49,912 nucleotides of DNA from Planctomycetota bacterium (GTDB lineage: Bacteria; Planctomycetota; J058; JAJDCQ01): contig JAJDCQ010000055.1 in NCBI GenBank assembly GCA_029260755.1, positions 1 to 49,912 of the forward strand, read 5' to 3'. Every line of letters begins with the position of its first letter. Positions within the stretch are counted from its first letter, which is position 1. The notes beneath the pieces are model-generated. The model did no database searches. It had not been told where the DNA came from and saw only the letters and a program-made list of their open reading frames with translations. Made by a program: the position numbers and the translations under genes. Positions 8,016 to 18,200 of the stretch are shown here, in pieces.

Positions 8016-10121
8016 GTGCGGAAGGGCGACGCCGACCGCCAGGGGACTCGGCTCCCCGAGAGCCTGCCGCCTCACTGGCGAATCGAGCTCGTCCCGACCG
8101 ACGAGCCCGCGCCCGACGGCGCCCTCGTGATCGACGCCGCCCGCGGCCCCGCCTCGGCCGACGGCGTCGACGCGGCGGCGCTCCTCTACGGCGAACGGGG
8201 ACTCGCGCCGTGGGGTCGCTCATCGTTCCCGATCGGGGAGGCGACGATCGTCCTCGACCGCTACCCGACCCTCGACGAGGTCTGGACACTCTGGGTCTGG
8301 GCGCACGCCGAGGGCGGCGGCCAGGCGGATGCGCGCTGGGACCCGGTGGGTCGCTACGTTGCCGACGTCCGCCTGGGGTATCTGACCGACCGCGTCCCGC
8401 CGGCGAGCTCGGTCCAGGCGATCCACCAGAGCATCGTGCTCCAGACCCTCGTCCGGGAGCGCCCCGACATCGAGGCGTTCCTCGAGAGCGCCCTCGGGCT
8501 CTGCCGCACGGTCGCCGGGCGGCTCACGGACGGCGCGAGCCTCCTCGACGACGACCTCGTCGCCGGCGAGCCCGCCCTCGAGCGCTTCCGCCAGAACCTG
8601 CTCGCCGACGAGCGCCTCTATCGTGAGGACAGGGCCCGCGGGCGGGTCTTCGAGGCGCGCGTCCCTGCGTCGCACCACGCGGGGGCGCCCACCCGGGAGC
8701 TCGCCCTCCTCGTGCTCCACCAGCCCGCCGCGGCGCAGTTCAAGCTGTGGGCCCGGCGCGACGCCGAGGCGCCCGGCGGCGATGGGTTCCCGCTGCTGCT
8801 CGTCGAGCTCGATCCGGGAAACGTCGTCCTGAGCGCCGATCCGACGAGCCAGGCGCGGGTAGGGTTCCTCGCCGCACCGCTGACCGATGCGGAGCGGCGG
8901 GCGCGCGGGTCCGCCCCGGGCTCGGGCTCGGACGCGGGCGCCGACCATGAGTCGGCCTGGTACGACGGCGAACGCCACGAGGGGACGCTCGTCGCCGCGC
9001 CCCACGGCGGAACGAAGCTCTCGCTCGACGACGTCGTCGCGGCGATCGGCCCGCCCCTCTCCCTCCGCCGGGCTGGCCCGGCGCGGCTCCGCGCGGCGCC
9101 GGCCGTCGCCGGCGGAATCGCCGTCGCGGCGATCGGCATCGCGGCGGTCGCCGGATGGGCCTTTCGCTCGGTGGGACCCGCCAGCGATCCCGGTTTACCG
9201 ACCGGCCCCGCGGACGTCCGCGGCAGCAAGGGCGATCCCCTCGCGAAGGAGCGGGTCATCACCCTGCTTGGCGACGAGGATGAGGGCCCGCGGACCTTCG
9301 AACGCTACGCCCTCCTGGTCGGGGTCGCGGACTACCCGGGGGACCGGGCGCTCCACTCACCCTGGCAGGACGCACGGCGTCTGCGCGACCTCCTAGTCGA
9401 CGACTACGGCTATCGGACCGAGAACGTCGAGGTCTTCCTCGATGAGCCGGCGACCGCGGAGTCCGACCTCCCGACCGCCGAGCGCATCAAGAAGGCCGTC
9501 GAGGATCTCGGCGATCGCATCGGCGATGTTCGCCGGAGCAGCTTCCTCTTCTACTACTCGGGCCACGGCGGCTACGTGAAGGGCGCGCGCCGCGACTTCG
9601 GGACGCTCCAGCCCCACGCCTTCGACACCTCGGAGAGCCAGCCACTCAGCCACCGGGGCTGGGACATGCAGCGAATCCTCGTCGACATCACGAAGTCGAT
9701 CGAGAGCAATCACCTCCTCCTCCTCCTCGACTGCTGCTACGGAGGCTGGGCGGGGGCGAAGGGACCCGGCGAGCTCTCCCCGGAGGTGACCGAATACTGG
9801 GACGAGACCGCCCGAGCCATCATGACCGCCGGCACCCGCGGCCAGCAGGCCTGGGAGGACGATCCCCACCAGCCCGTCTGGGACGGCCACTCCGCGTTCA
9901 CGCGCTTCGTGATCGAGGGCCTCACCGTCGAACCGGGCGGTCTCGCCATCGCTGACGAGAACGAAGACCGCGTCGTGACCGACGAGGAGCTCCACGCGTT
10001 CGTTCGCGCGCGGGTGCCGGGGGCGGTCCTGGACGCGAAGTCCGCCCGCCAGGAGCCCCAGCTCGTTCGGGTGGAGAACGAGCTGCCGAGAAGCGGGAAG
10101 TTCCTCTTCATTCCGGACTGA
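8016..10121 (+). CDS. Membrane-anchored caspase/metacaspase-like protease (C14 family)
   Basis: 701 aa from a GTG start 6 bases after the trypsin stop. There are three regions. Residues 1-330 are a soluble domain I cannot name. Residues about 363-388 are one hydrophobic segment rich in Ala, Gly and Ile, likely a transmembrane helix. Residues about 430-701 are a caspase fold beginning ERYALLVGVADYPG. The catalytic His is H517 in YYSGHGGY. The Cys is in LLLLDCCYGG, most likely C574, with C573 as the alternative. With no N-terminal signal, the N-domain is probably cytoplasmic and the caspase on the other face, or the reverse; the sequence does not decide. Bacterial caspase-like proteins often act as effectors in conflict or cell-death systems. 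Pairing with a trypsin-like protease beside a MoxR ATPase supports that reading. Confidence 0.85.
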   Translation: MRKGDADRQGTRLPESLPPHWRIELVPTDEPAPDGALVIDAARGPASADGVDAAALLYGERGLAPWGRSSFPIGEATIVLDRYPTLDEVWTLWVWAHAEGGGQADARWDPVGRYVADVRLGYLTDRVPPASSVQAIHQSIVLQTLVRERPDIEAFLESALGLCRTVAGRLTDGASLLDDDLVAGEPALERFRQNLLADERLYREDRARGRVFEARVPASHHAGAPTRELALLVLHQPAAAQFKLWARRDAEAPGGDGFPLLLVELDPGNVVLSADPTSQARVGFLAAPLTDAERRARGSAPGSGSDAGADHESAWYDGERHEGTLVAAPHGGTKLSLDDVVAAIGPPLSLRRAGPARLRAAPAVAGGIAVAAIGIAAVAGWAFRSVGPASDPGLPTGPADVRGSKGDPLAKERVITLLGDEDEGPRTFERYALLVGVADYPGDRALHSPWQDARRLRDLLVDDYGYRTENVEVFLDEPATAESDLPTAERIKKAVEDLGDRIGDVRRSSFLFYYSGHGGYVKGARRDFGTLQPHAFDTSESQPLSHRGWDMQRILVDITKSIESNHLLLLLDCCYGGWAGAKGPGELSPEVTEYWDETARAIMTAGTRGQQAWEDDPHQPVWDGHSAFTRFVIEGLTVEPGGLAIADENEDRVVTDEELHAFVRARVPGAVLDAKSARQEPQLVRVENELPRSGKFLFIPD

Positions 10122-10208
10122 CGATGCGAGCGCAGACCTCGGACGACTCTGCTGATTGACGGACTTCGTGGGTCGGTCACCACCGTTCACGGCGACGAGG
10201 CGCCGTCG

Positions 10209-10245
10209 GGTCAGCTTGACCACGTCGTCGCGTCCCTCGTATCGT
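10209..10245 (+). promoter_or_regulatory. Promoter with overlapping inverted repeat, unit A
   Basis: TTGACC (10216-10221) and TATCGT (10240-10245) are separated by 18 bases. The inverted repeat GGTCA-GCT-TGACC (10209-10221) overlaps the -35. The same arrangement occurs upstream of the paralogous kinase at 21596-21632, with the same 18-base spacing. That conservation supports a real promoter and a possible operator. It lies about 40 bases upstream of the kinase start. Confidence 0.6.
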
Positions 10246-10282
10246 TCACGTCCGATCGAACAACCGCGCCGGAGGGCTGCCC

Positions 10283-13200
10283 ATGGCCGCGAACGAGCAG
10301 GTGTTGAGGAGTCTCTGGGGGCGCGTCCTCCCGGACTTCGAGACGTTCGACCCTCAGGCGACCTACCGGCGACGCGACGACGCTGGCGACGGCTCCCCCG
10401 GCTCGGCCGCACCCGATGATGGCCGCGCCGCGGAGCCGGCGGCCGAGTCCGAGGCCGGCGCCGGCTCGGTCTCCGGTCAGGATACCTCCGACGGTTCCGT
10501 CTCCGGTCAGGTGACCTCGGGCCGGTCGGTCTCGGGTGAGGCGACCTCCGACGGCTCGGCGGCCGGTGCCGCCGACGACGACGACGCCGCGACGCCGGCG
10601 GCGTCGTCCTCGAGGGCCGGCGGCGAGGCGCGCATCGACCCGTCCCCGATCGCCTCGGGCGAGAGCTCCGGCTCGGCCGACTCGGCCGAAGTGAGCGAGG
10701 CCTCCGAAGAAGGGGCCGCCGGTGCCCGGCTGGGCGGCCGCTTCACCGACCTCGGGGTCATCGACAAGGGGGGGATGGGCGTCGTCCACCTCGCGCGTCA
10801 GCGCGGGCTCGCCCGCGAGGTCGCCGTCAAGCGGATCATCCCGAAGAAGAACCGTCGTGGCGTCCGGGCGAAGTTCCTGACCGAGTCGTTCGTGGCCGCG
10901 TCGCTCGAGCATCCGAACATCGTCCCCGTCTACGAGCTCGACGACACCGAAGCGCGCGACCCGGTCCTCGCGATGAAGTACATCCGGGGCCGCAACTGGA
11001 TCACGCTGCTGTTCCCCGAGCGCGAAGAGGACCTTCGCTTCCACCTGGGCGTGCTCCTCAAGGTCTGTGACGCGGTCCAGTACGCTCACGACGAGAAGGG
11101 GATTCTCCACCTCGACCTCAAGCCCGTGAACATCCGGCTCGGCGACTTCGGCGAGGTCTACGTCATGGACTGGGGCCTCGCGGCGAGCTTCCGCGACGCG
11201 TCCGAGGCCGAGCACCCGGACGCGCGCCGCGCGCGTCACGCTCGCTCCGTCGGGAGCCCGTGCGGCACGCCGGTCTACATGCCGCCCGAGCTCGCCGAAG
11301 CGCGCGGCGCCGAGATCGGGCCGCCGACCGACGTCTACCTCCTCGGAGCGATCCTCTACGAGGTCGTGGCTCGCCGCCGGTTCCGGGACGATAAGGGCAA
11401 GTTCAAGACGATCATGGCCGCGGCCGATGGGGAGCCGCCGCCGTTCGAGGAGAGCGACGACGTCCCGCCCGAGCTCCAGCGGATCGTCCTGCGAGCGGTC
11501 GCGAAGAGCCCCGCGGATCGCTTCCCCTCGATCGAGGCCTTCCGCGACGCGGTCGAGGGCTACCTCACTCACGCCGAGAGCGTCGCGATCTCCCAGGGCG
11601 CCCGCGAGAAGCTCGAGGAGTGCCGCGGCATGGCCGTCCGCGTCGGCGCCGGCGGCGCCGGCGACCCGGCCACGTCCCTGTCGGGACGCGCCCGGCTCTA
11701 CACCGGCTTCGCCGAGGCGTCGGCGGGCTTCGGGCAGGCGAAGGAGCTCTGGGCCGAGAACGAGGACGCCCGCGCGGGCGCGCTCGAGGCGAGACTCGCC
11801 TTCGCCGGCGTCGCGCTCGGCCTCGGCGACCTCGGGCTCGCCGAGACCCAGCTCACCTCGCTCGACGCGGCCGACCCGCGCGTCGGCGAGATGCGGGCGA
11901 AGGTCGAACAGGCCAAGGCCGACGCGCGCGAGGAGCGCCGTCGCGCGAGACTGCAGGCGACACTCCTCAAGGCGGCCGGCGGGCTGATCGTCGCTGGCCT
12001 CGCGGCGGGCTTCTTCCTTGTCGACGGCCAGCGCCGCCGCGCCGAGCAGGCGGAGGGCGAGGCCCACGCCGCCGAGAAGGAAGCGCGCGACGCCGCGGAG
12101 ATGGCGGGCCGCGAGAAGGAGGAGGCGCAGCGGACGAGCTACGCCCTCTACCGCGACAACTACTACCGCGCCCGCGACGACGAGAACCACGACGAGGCGG
12201 CCGTGTGGCTTTGCGCCGCGGTCGAGCTCGCCCCGCACTGCGGGATCGACCCGCGCCTGGAGCGCCTCTCGCTGACCGCGCAGGTCGCTCGGATCAGCCA
12301 CTTCGAGTGGACGAGGACCCCGTCGTTCCCCGACTTCGACTGGGTCGTCGAGACCCCGGACGCCGGCGGCTCGCTCCTCTGGGCAGGCAATGCCAACACC
12401 GACGGCCTCTTCCTGGGTCATCGGACGGCCGGGTCGGGCTGGCGCTTCGAGCGGATCCTCGAGATGACGCCGGGCGGCTGCCAGGGGCTGGCGTGGTGGC
12501 CCGGGGGTGAGCGCATCCTCGCGGGGCTCGGCGGTCAGCTCACGTTCGTCCGCCCGAGCGAGACGTCCGTCGACGCGGTCTACCCGCTGGACGCCCCTCC
12601 GGCCGAGATCCGGCGCATCAACGGCCCGTTCGTGCTCGACGCCGACGGAGCCTCCGCGTGGCTCGTCGTCGGGGACACCCTCGAGCGGATCGACCTGGCG
12701 GCCCGGCGACCGACGGTGGCATGGCGGCTCGCCCTGCCGGCGGAGGCCCGCATCGAGGAGCTCCACGTCGACGACGCCGCCGGCCGCGCGGTCGTGCTCC
12801 TGAACGACCACGGCGATGTCGAGCTCATGGTCTTCGACCTCTCGTCGGGAGACCCGCCGACCGTCCTGCTGCGCGAGCGCCGGCGCAGCGCGACCGCCCT
12901 CGGCCTGGCGTCGGAGGCGGGCCGATCCATCGCGCTCATCAACCGGACCAGGTTGCGAGCGAAGACTCAGTGGACGGAGAGCGAGCTGCTCGTCCTCGAA
13001 GGCATCGACGCCGAGACGCCGCGGGTCGACTCCCGCCGCGTCCAGTGGACCGCAGACCGCATCGTCGGCGCGGACCGTGACCGCATCGAGATCGCCCACA
13101 CCGATGGCGTGCTCCGGTCGTGGTCGTGGGACGGGGAGCTCGTCGGCGCGACCCGGCTCGACGAGCTCGAGTCGCTCACCGGGCTCTTCCCGACCTCCCA

Positions 13201-15175
13201 GGGGACGCTCGCGCTGGGGGATGGACGAGGCGTCCTGACGGCGAAGGCCGGGGTCCCGGCCACGCTCCGCTCGCCCTGGGAGCCGCCCGCTCTCGATGTG
13301 GCCCGATGGGACGAGGAGCATCTCGCGGTCGCGCTCGGGGACGCGATCGAGATCCGCCGCATCGCCGACCGCGGGCTCGTCCGGCGCCTCCCGTTGCCGG
13401 CCGACTCGCTCGAGGTGGACCGCGGCAACGGCTGCTTCTGGGTCGCTCGCGGCCTGCGACTGTCCCGCCACGACATCGCGACGTTCGAGGAAGTCGGCCG
13501 GACATCCGACGACGTCGAGGTCGTCGACGGCGGATTCCACCTGCTCCCCGGTAAGCGTGGCGCCGCGGTGACGACGCCCGACGGGCTCTACCGCGTCGAC
13601 TGGGAGAGTCTCCGCCGGCGCGAGCGACTGCATCCGGGCCCCATCTGGACGCTCGCCTCCGAAGGCACCAAGGCGCTGCTGATCGCGTCACGGAACGCGA
13701 CGCTCGGCCGGGTCGAGGCCTGGCGCTACTCGTGGAGCGAAGGAGCGCTGGCCGGGCCCTGGTACGCTCCGGTCGAGACCGCCCAGCTCACCGCGTGCCA
13801 TCTCGACGGCGCCGGCGCCAGCATGACCTGGGGCACCCGCGACGGGCGGGTCTTCACCGCGGCGCTCACCGCGTCCGCGCCCGACGGCGGGCAGGCGCCG
13901 TGGCCGCTGCGACCGCGCGCGGTCACCCCCAAGGCTCAGCGCATTCCCGCCGACGGCATCGTCGGGACCGGGGCGGGCTCGTTTCTCGTCACGCGCGAGG
14001 ACGGCGTCCTGGAGCGCTACGAGCCCGTCGGAGACGCCTTCGCCGTCGTCGACCGGCTCGAGCACCTCTTCCGCGGATCGGACATCGCCGAGCTCCTGCG
14101 AATCGACGTCAGTCGGTACGTCCTCCGGAGCGCCGGCGGCGAGTACGGCCTGCTATCGCTCAAGGGCGTGAGCGCCGTCCGCCCTAACCCGGCGGGTGGC
14201 TCGCGCGCGCACCAGTCGTGGTATCGAGGAGGTGTCTTCGCGTTCCCGGTCGGCAAGACGGTCGTCGTCGAGCGCGAAGGCCTCGAGCCGCTCTCGCTGA
14301 CGTGCCCCAAGGTCGGCGTGGACGACATGGAGAAGGTCTCGGTCGACCGGGACGCCCAGCTCGTCGCCGCGCGCTCGGTCACGGGCACGTGCTATCTCTG
14401 GGACCTGACCGCCGAGCCCGGCGAGCGCGGGCGCGAGCCCGTCGAGATCTCGGTCCTCTCCCGGGTCGGCGACCTGGCGCTCGTCGGGGCGAGGCAACTC
14501 GCGATCTCGTCGAGCGACCGGATCGCGCTCGTCGACGTCGGCACGCCCCGCGCTCCTCGGGTGCGCTTCGCCGCGTCGTTCACCGGGGTCGAGGACAGCC
14601 ACTTCGCCCTCGTCGACGGCGTGTTCGTCATGGGCGCCGAGGGCTCGTTCACCGTCCGGCTGATCGACCCGGAGAGCGGCGCCGTTCGGAACGTGCGCCT
14701 GCCCTTCAAGCTTCGTAGCCTCGCCCCGGGCGCGCCCGGACGCGGCGAGGTTCTCGCCGGCGGCCTCGAGCGGGTCGCAGCCATCGACGTGGCGAAGGCC
14801 GAGACGACCGCGCTCGTCGTCGTCCCGAAGGTGCAGGCCCGCCGCTCCGACAGCGGATACTACGTGCGCAGCATGGCTGCGCTGCCGGGCACGAGCGTCG
14901 TGGCGATCGGCGGGCAGCATCGGATCTACTTCGGCAGCCTCGAGCACGGGAGCTGCTTCTTCGAGCTGCCGATCCCCGACTACGCCTTCCGCCTCCAGGT
15001 GGAGGGGCGGGCGCTCTACTGGATCGGCCACGACCGATTCGGACAGGTCGGGTTCCCCGACTTCACCACGACGGCGCCGGGGCTGGCGAGCGTGTGCGAG
15101 GCGACCGGGATCCTGCTCGAGGAGGGAAAGCTCGTCCGGCAGCCCGTCGGCTACGAGCTGCGAGACGCCGAATGA
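10283..15175 (+). CDS. Transmembrane Ser/Thr receptor kinase with C-terminal beta-propeller (paralogue A)
   Basis: 1630 aa from ATG, with GGAGGG upstream. An N-terminal disordered region carries a 10-residue Ser/Thr-rich repeat. The kinase domain (about residues 150-430) has the loop DKGGMGVV, K183, catalytic loop HLDLKP (Leu replaces the HRD Arg), D296 in DWGLA (Trp replaces Phe) and GTPVYMPPE. A helical TPR-like stretch (about 470-555) precedes a hydrophobic segment at about 562-582 and a short charged coil. The remaining thousand residues are beta-strand repeats with scattered W-D and W-S-W motifs (YLWDLTAEPG, RSWSWDGELVG), consistent with one or two propellers. With no N-terminal signal, the kinase should be cytoplasmic and the propeller extracytoplasmic, as in a receptor kinase. 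The next gene encodes a secreted HEAT protein, a candidate partner. A close paralogue lies at 21673-26589. Confidence 0.9.
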   Translation: MAANEQVLRSLWGRVLPDFETFDPQATYRRRDDAGDGSPGSAAPDDGRAAEPAAESEAGAGSVSGQDTSDGSVSGQVTSGRSVSGEATSDGSAAGAADDDDAATPAASSSRAGGEARIDPSPIASGESSGSADSAEVSEASEEGAAGARLGGRFTDLGVIDKGGMGVVHLARQRGLAREVAVKRIIPKKNRRGVRAKFLTESFVAASLEHPNIVPVYELDDTEARDPVLAMKYIRGRNWITLLFPEREEDLRFHLGVLLKVCDAVQYAHDEKGILHLDLKPVNIRLGDFGEVYVMDWGLAASFRDASEAEHPDARRARHARSVGSPCGTPVYMPPELAEARGAEIGPPTDVYLLGAILYEVVARRRFRDDKGKFKTIMAAADGEPPPFEESDDVPPELQRIVLRAVAKSPADRFPSIEAFRDAVEGYLTHAESVAISQGAREKLEECRGMAVRVGAGGAGDPATSLSGRARLYTGFAEASAGFGQAKELWAENEDARAGALEARLAFAGVALGLGDLGLAETQLTSLDAADPRVGEMRAKVEQAKADAREERRRARLQATLLKAAGGLIVAGLAAGFFLVDGQRRRAEQAEGEAHAAEKEARDAAEMAGREKEEAQRTSYALYRDNYYRARDDENHDEAAVWLCAAVELAPHCGIDPRLERLSLTAQVARISHFEWTRTPSFPDFDWVVETPDAGGSLLWAGNANTDGLFLGHRTAGSGWRFERILEMTPGGCQGLAWWPGGERILAGLGGQLTFVRPSETSVDAVYPLDAPPAEIRRINGPFVLDADGASAWLVVGDTLERIDLAARRPTVAWRLALPAEARIEELHVDDAAGRAVVLLNDHGDVELMVFDLSSGDPPTVLLRERRRSATALGLASEAGRSIALINRTRLRAKTQWTESELLVLEGIDAETPRVDSRRVQWTADRIVGADRDRIEIAHTDGVLRSWSWDGELVGATRLDELESLTGLFPTSQGTLALGDGRGVLTAKAGVPATLRSPWEPPALDVARWDEEHLAVALGDAIEIRRIADRGLVRRLPLPADSLEVDRGNGCFWVARGLRLSRHDIATFEEVGRTSDDVEVVDGGFHLLPGKRGAAVTTPDGLYRVDWESLRRRERLHPGPIWTLASEGTKALLIASRNATLGRVEAWRYSWSEGALAGPWYAPVETAQLTACHLDGAGASMTWGTRDGRVFTAALTASAPDGGQAPWPLRPRAVTPKAQRIPADGIVGTGAGSFLVTREDGVLERYEPVGDAFAVVDRLEHLFRGSDIAELLRIDVSRYVLRSAGGEYGLLSLKGVSAVRPNPAGGSRAHQSWYRGGVFAFPVGKTVVVEREGLEPLSLTCPKVGVDDMEKVSVDRDAQLVAARSVTGTCYLWDLTAEPGERGREPVEISVLSRVGDLALVGARQLAISSSDRIALVDVGTPRAPRVRFAASFTGVEDSHFALVDGVFVMGAEGSFTVRLIDPESGAVRNVRLPFKLRSLAPGAPGRGEVLAGGLERVAAIDVAKAETTALVVVPKVQARRSDSGYYVRSMAALPGTSVVAIGGQHRIYFGSLEHGSCFFELPIPDYAFRLQVEGRALYWIGHDRFGQVGFPDFTTTAPGLASVCEATGILLEEGKLVRQPVGYELRDAE
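10463..10567 (+). repeat. Tandem 30-bp coding repeat (three units)
   Basis: Inside kinase A, ten-residue units read GSVSGQDTSD, GSVSGQVTSG and RSVSGEATSD, ending in GSAAG. The paralogue at 21841-21975 has four units, so copy number has changed since duplication. The repeat is Ser/Thr-rich and lies before the kinase domain, so it could be a flexible autophosphorylated linker. Confidence 0.75.
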
Positions 15176-15251
15176 GCGAGCCGGGGATGCTGGCGCGCCG
15201 AGCGCGAGTCCACGAGCGACCGAACGAACCGTCCCGGGGGGAGGTGATCCC

Positions 15252-18200
15252 GTGAGTGCATCGAGGCCCGTCGCCGCTCTGGCGCTCTTCTGCGTTCTTC
15301 TCTTGCGGCCGCCGACCGCCCTCGGCCAGGAGCCACCCGACGAGCCCGTCGGACGCGACCTCCCGATTGAACGGTGGATCGACGAGCTGATCTCGAGCGA
15401 CCCGGCCCGCCAGGTCGGCGCCGCCCGAGCGATCGCGAAGGAGGGTGCCGCCGCCGTCGAGACGGTGCCGGCGCTCGTCTTCACGCTCGAGACCACCTGG
15501 GATGACGACGTCGTCCGCGAGGCGTCCGCGGCCCTGGTCGGTATGGGCGAGGCGGGAGTGCCCGGGCTCATCATCGAGCTGCTCGAGAGCGATGGCAGCG
15601 GAGCACCGGTCGTGCTGCGCATCCTCGCCAGGCTCGGCCCCAGGGCGCGCGCGGCCGTCCCGACGCTCATCCGGCGCCTCGAAGCCGATGAGATGGCTGC
15701 GGTGCGGGCGCTCGCGGCCATCGGGGGTGAGGCGGCGGCTCCGCTCGTCGAGGTTCTCTCCGACGGGTCGGCGGCACCGCTGAAGCGCGCCCTCGCGACA
15801 CGCGCCCTGGCGGCCATGCGAGAGCCGCCGGCCGACGCCTTCGGACTCGTCCTAGGGCAGCTCGACGACCGGACCCGCCCCGTCGTCGAGCGCGAAGCGG
15901 CGGCTCACGCGGTTTCGCGCCTCGGGGCGCCGAGCGATCAGGTCTTCGATGTGCTCGAGCGACGCCTCGCGGACGAGCCTGAGGAGTTGGTTCGATCCGA
16001 GCTCATCGGCGGCTTCCTCCTGTGCGGACGGCCGGGCATCGAGCGGCTCGTTCGGATGACCGAGAGCGACCTCTTCGCCGAGACGTACCCGGCCAGAGTG
16101 GCCCTCGAGGTGCTCGAGCCGAAGGCCGTCGCGAGCCTCGTCGAGGCCCTGGACAGCGACGTGTCCAGCGTTCGGCGGCTCGCGCTGGAGAAGCTGTCCG
16201 AGCTCGGCCCCGCGGCGGCGCCGGCGATCGAGAAGCTCCTCGCGGTGCTGGTCGACGAGGGCGACGTCGGCCTCGTCGAGCCGGCGACGCGCGCCCTCGG
16301 GGGCATCGGCCCCGCGGCGGCCGACGCGCTCGCCGGCCTCGTCGCGTCCCAGGCGATCGACCGCCACGCCCGTCTGCGGGCATGCGCGGCGCTCGAGATG
16401 ATGGCCGGCGACGCCGCGGCGGCCGTCGATGCGCTCCGCGGCGTCCTCGTCGACACGGCGCCGGCGGCGCTCCGCCGAGCCGCGGTCGACGCCCTCGGCG
16501 CGATCGGTCCGCCGGCGCGCGCGGCGGCCGCGGAGCTGCTCGAGATCTTCCGCACCGAGCGGGGACCCGCGGCGGACGCGGACCTCCGCCGAGCCGCCGG
16601 GAAGGCGCTCGTTGCGGTCGGCGCCGAGGAGAGCCTCCCGATCCGCGAGCTGTTCGAGGCGGACGACGCGTCGCTCCGCAACTACGCCGCGAACGTCGTC
16701 CGCGGTCTCCGCGCCAAGGCTCCGCCGCAGCCACGCGGACGCATCGTCGTCGGCCCGATCTCCTATCCGGGACCGGTCTCGCGAACGAGAGCGATCGAGC
16801 TGGCCGAGCTCCGCGAGGGACTCATCGTCGCCCTCCGGCTCGTCGGCTTCGCCGTCGCCCGCGAGTCGGCGATGCCGCCGCGACGGATCGCCTTCGAGGA
16901 GCACCCGCTCGAGCGTCTCGGCGCGCGTGCGCCGGATGCCACCGCGATCGTCTCGCTGGCCGCAACGGAGCCGACGACGGTCTCGTTCCAGGGCGGAGTG
17001 GGCGAGAAGAGCCGGACGGTCGAGCTGTCGAGCGGCGAGCTCGGTCTGCCGGCGCTCCTCGCCGCCGTCCTTCCCGAGCTGACGGCGCACCCCCACGACG
17101 AGGGCGGCGAGCCGCTGGGGCTGCCGCGGCCGGTCGGGAACGTCCATGAGGACTGGCTCCGAGGTAGCGAGCGGCTCGGCTGGGGCCAGACGGATCGACT
17201 CATCGAGCTCGACCGGCGCCTCGAGCGGCTGGGACTGGGCGACCACCACGTGCAGACGCTCCTCGAGCTGGCCGTCATCTCGACCCTGCACGCGTGCTAC
17301 GGGTGGCTGACCGACGAGATCACCGCGCGGCGACACTTCGGCCGCGGCCGGTTCTTCGCGGCTTGGGCGAGGGCGCACCCCGACCCGGAGCAGCGGGCGA
17401 TCGCGAAGGGGGTGGGCGCCGAGCTGGAGGCCCTTCGACGTCGGTTCGGCGAAGCGATCGAGGAGCCGCTCCCGCGCGAAGCGCTCCTGCCCGAGGTGGC
17501 GACGGTGAAGCGGCTCGCCGAGACCGAGTCGCTCGAGGCGCTCCTCGCTCACTACTCCGAGTCGACCGAGCTCTTCGAGGCGCTGGCCTGGCAGGCGCAC
17601 GCGATCGACCTGGGCTGGCCCGGCTATCCTCTCCCCGGCACGTTCGTGGACTACCTCCTGATCGCCAGCAAGCGCGCGAGCCTCGAGCCGGCCTCCTTCG
17701 GGCTCGTCGAGTTCCACCCTGGCTCCGGCGTCGCTCGAAGGGTGCACTCGTCCGTCGGCTTTGGCGAGTGTCTCGCGGAGATCGAGCGGTTGGCCTTGGC
17801 GCTCGGGTTCGAAGAGCTGCCGGCGAGGATCCAGGACGCAGTCGTCGAGGTGGACTCCGGCGCCGGGAGTGTCTGGGATCTGCTGGACAACGTCGGCGCG
17901 AACGCGCGCGGGAAGGAGGACCGGCTCCAGGCGCTGCAGTCGGGCGCCAAGCTCTGGGTCGCCCGCGCGATCGAGGCGCACGCGCGCGAGTCCTCCGCGT
18001 TCGACGCGGGCCTCGGCGTCTCCCTGCCCGAGGTCTTCGACGAGCTCGTCCGGCGTTACCAGGAGCTCGTTCTGATTCGTCGCTTCGCGTATCGGCAGCT
18101 CGGCTGGACCGAGCCCCAGGAGGGGCTCGACGAGGTTCTGTCTCGCTACGGCCGTGACCGAGTGCAGGTCCGGCGTCCCTGGCCCGGTCTCGAGCCGGTC

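Noticed and set aside
10463..10567. CRISPR-like array
   Set aside because: The 30-bp units are contiguous, in frame and without spacers; they are coding repeats.
10211..13633. An 1140-residue open frame on the minus strand
   Set aside because: It lies antisense to the kinase with clear catalytic motifs; its translation is Arg/Asp/Val/Leu/Gly filler typical of antisense high-GC frames.
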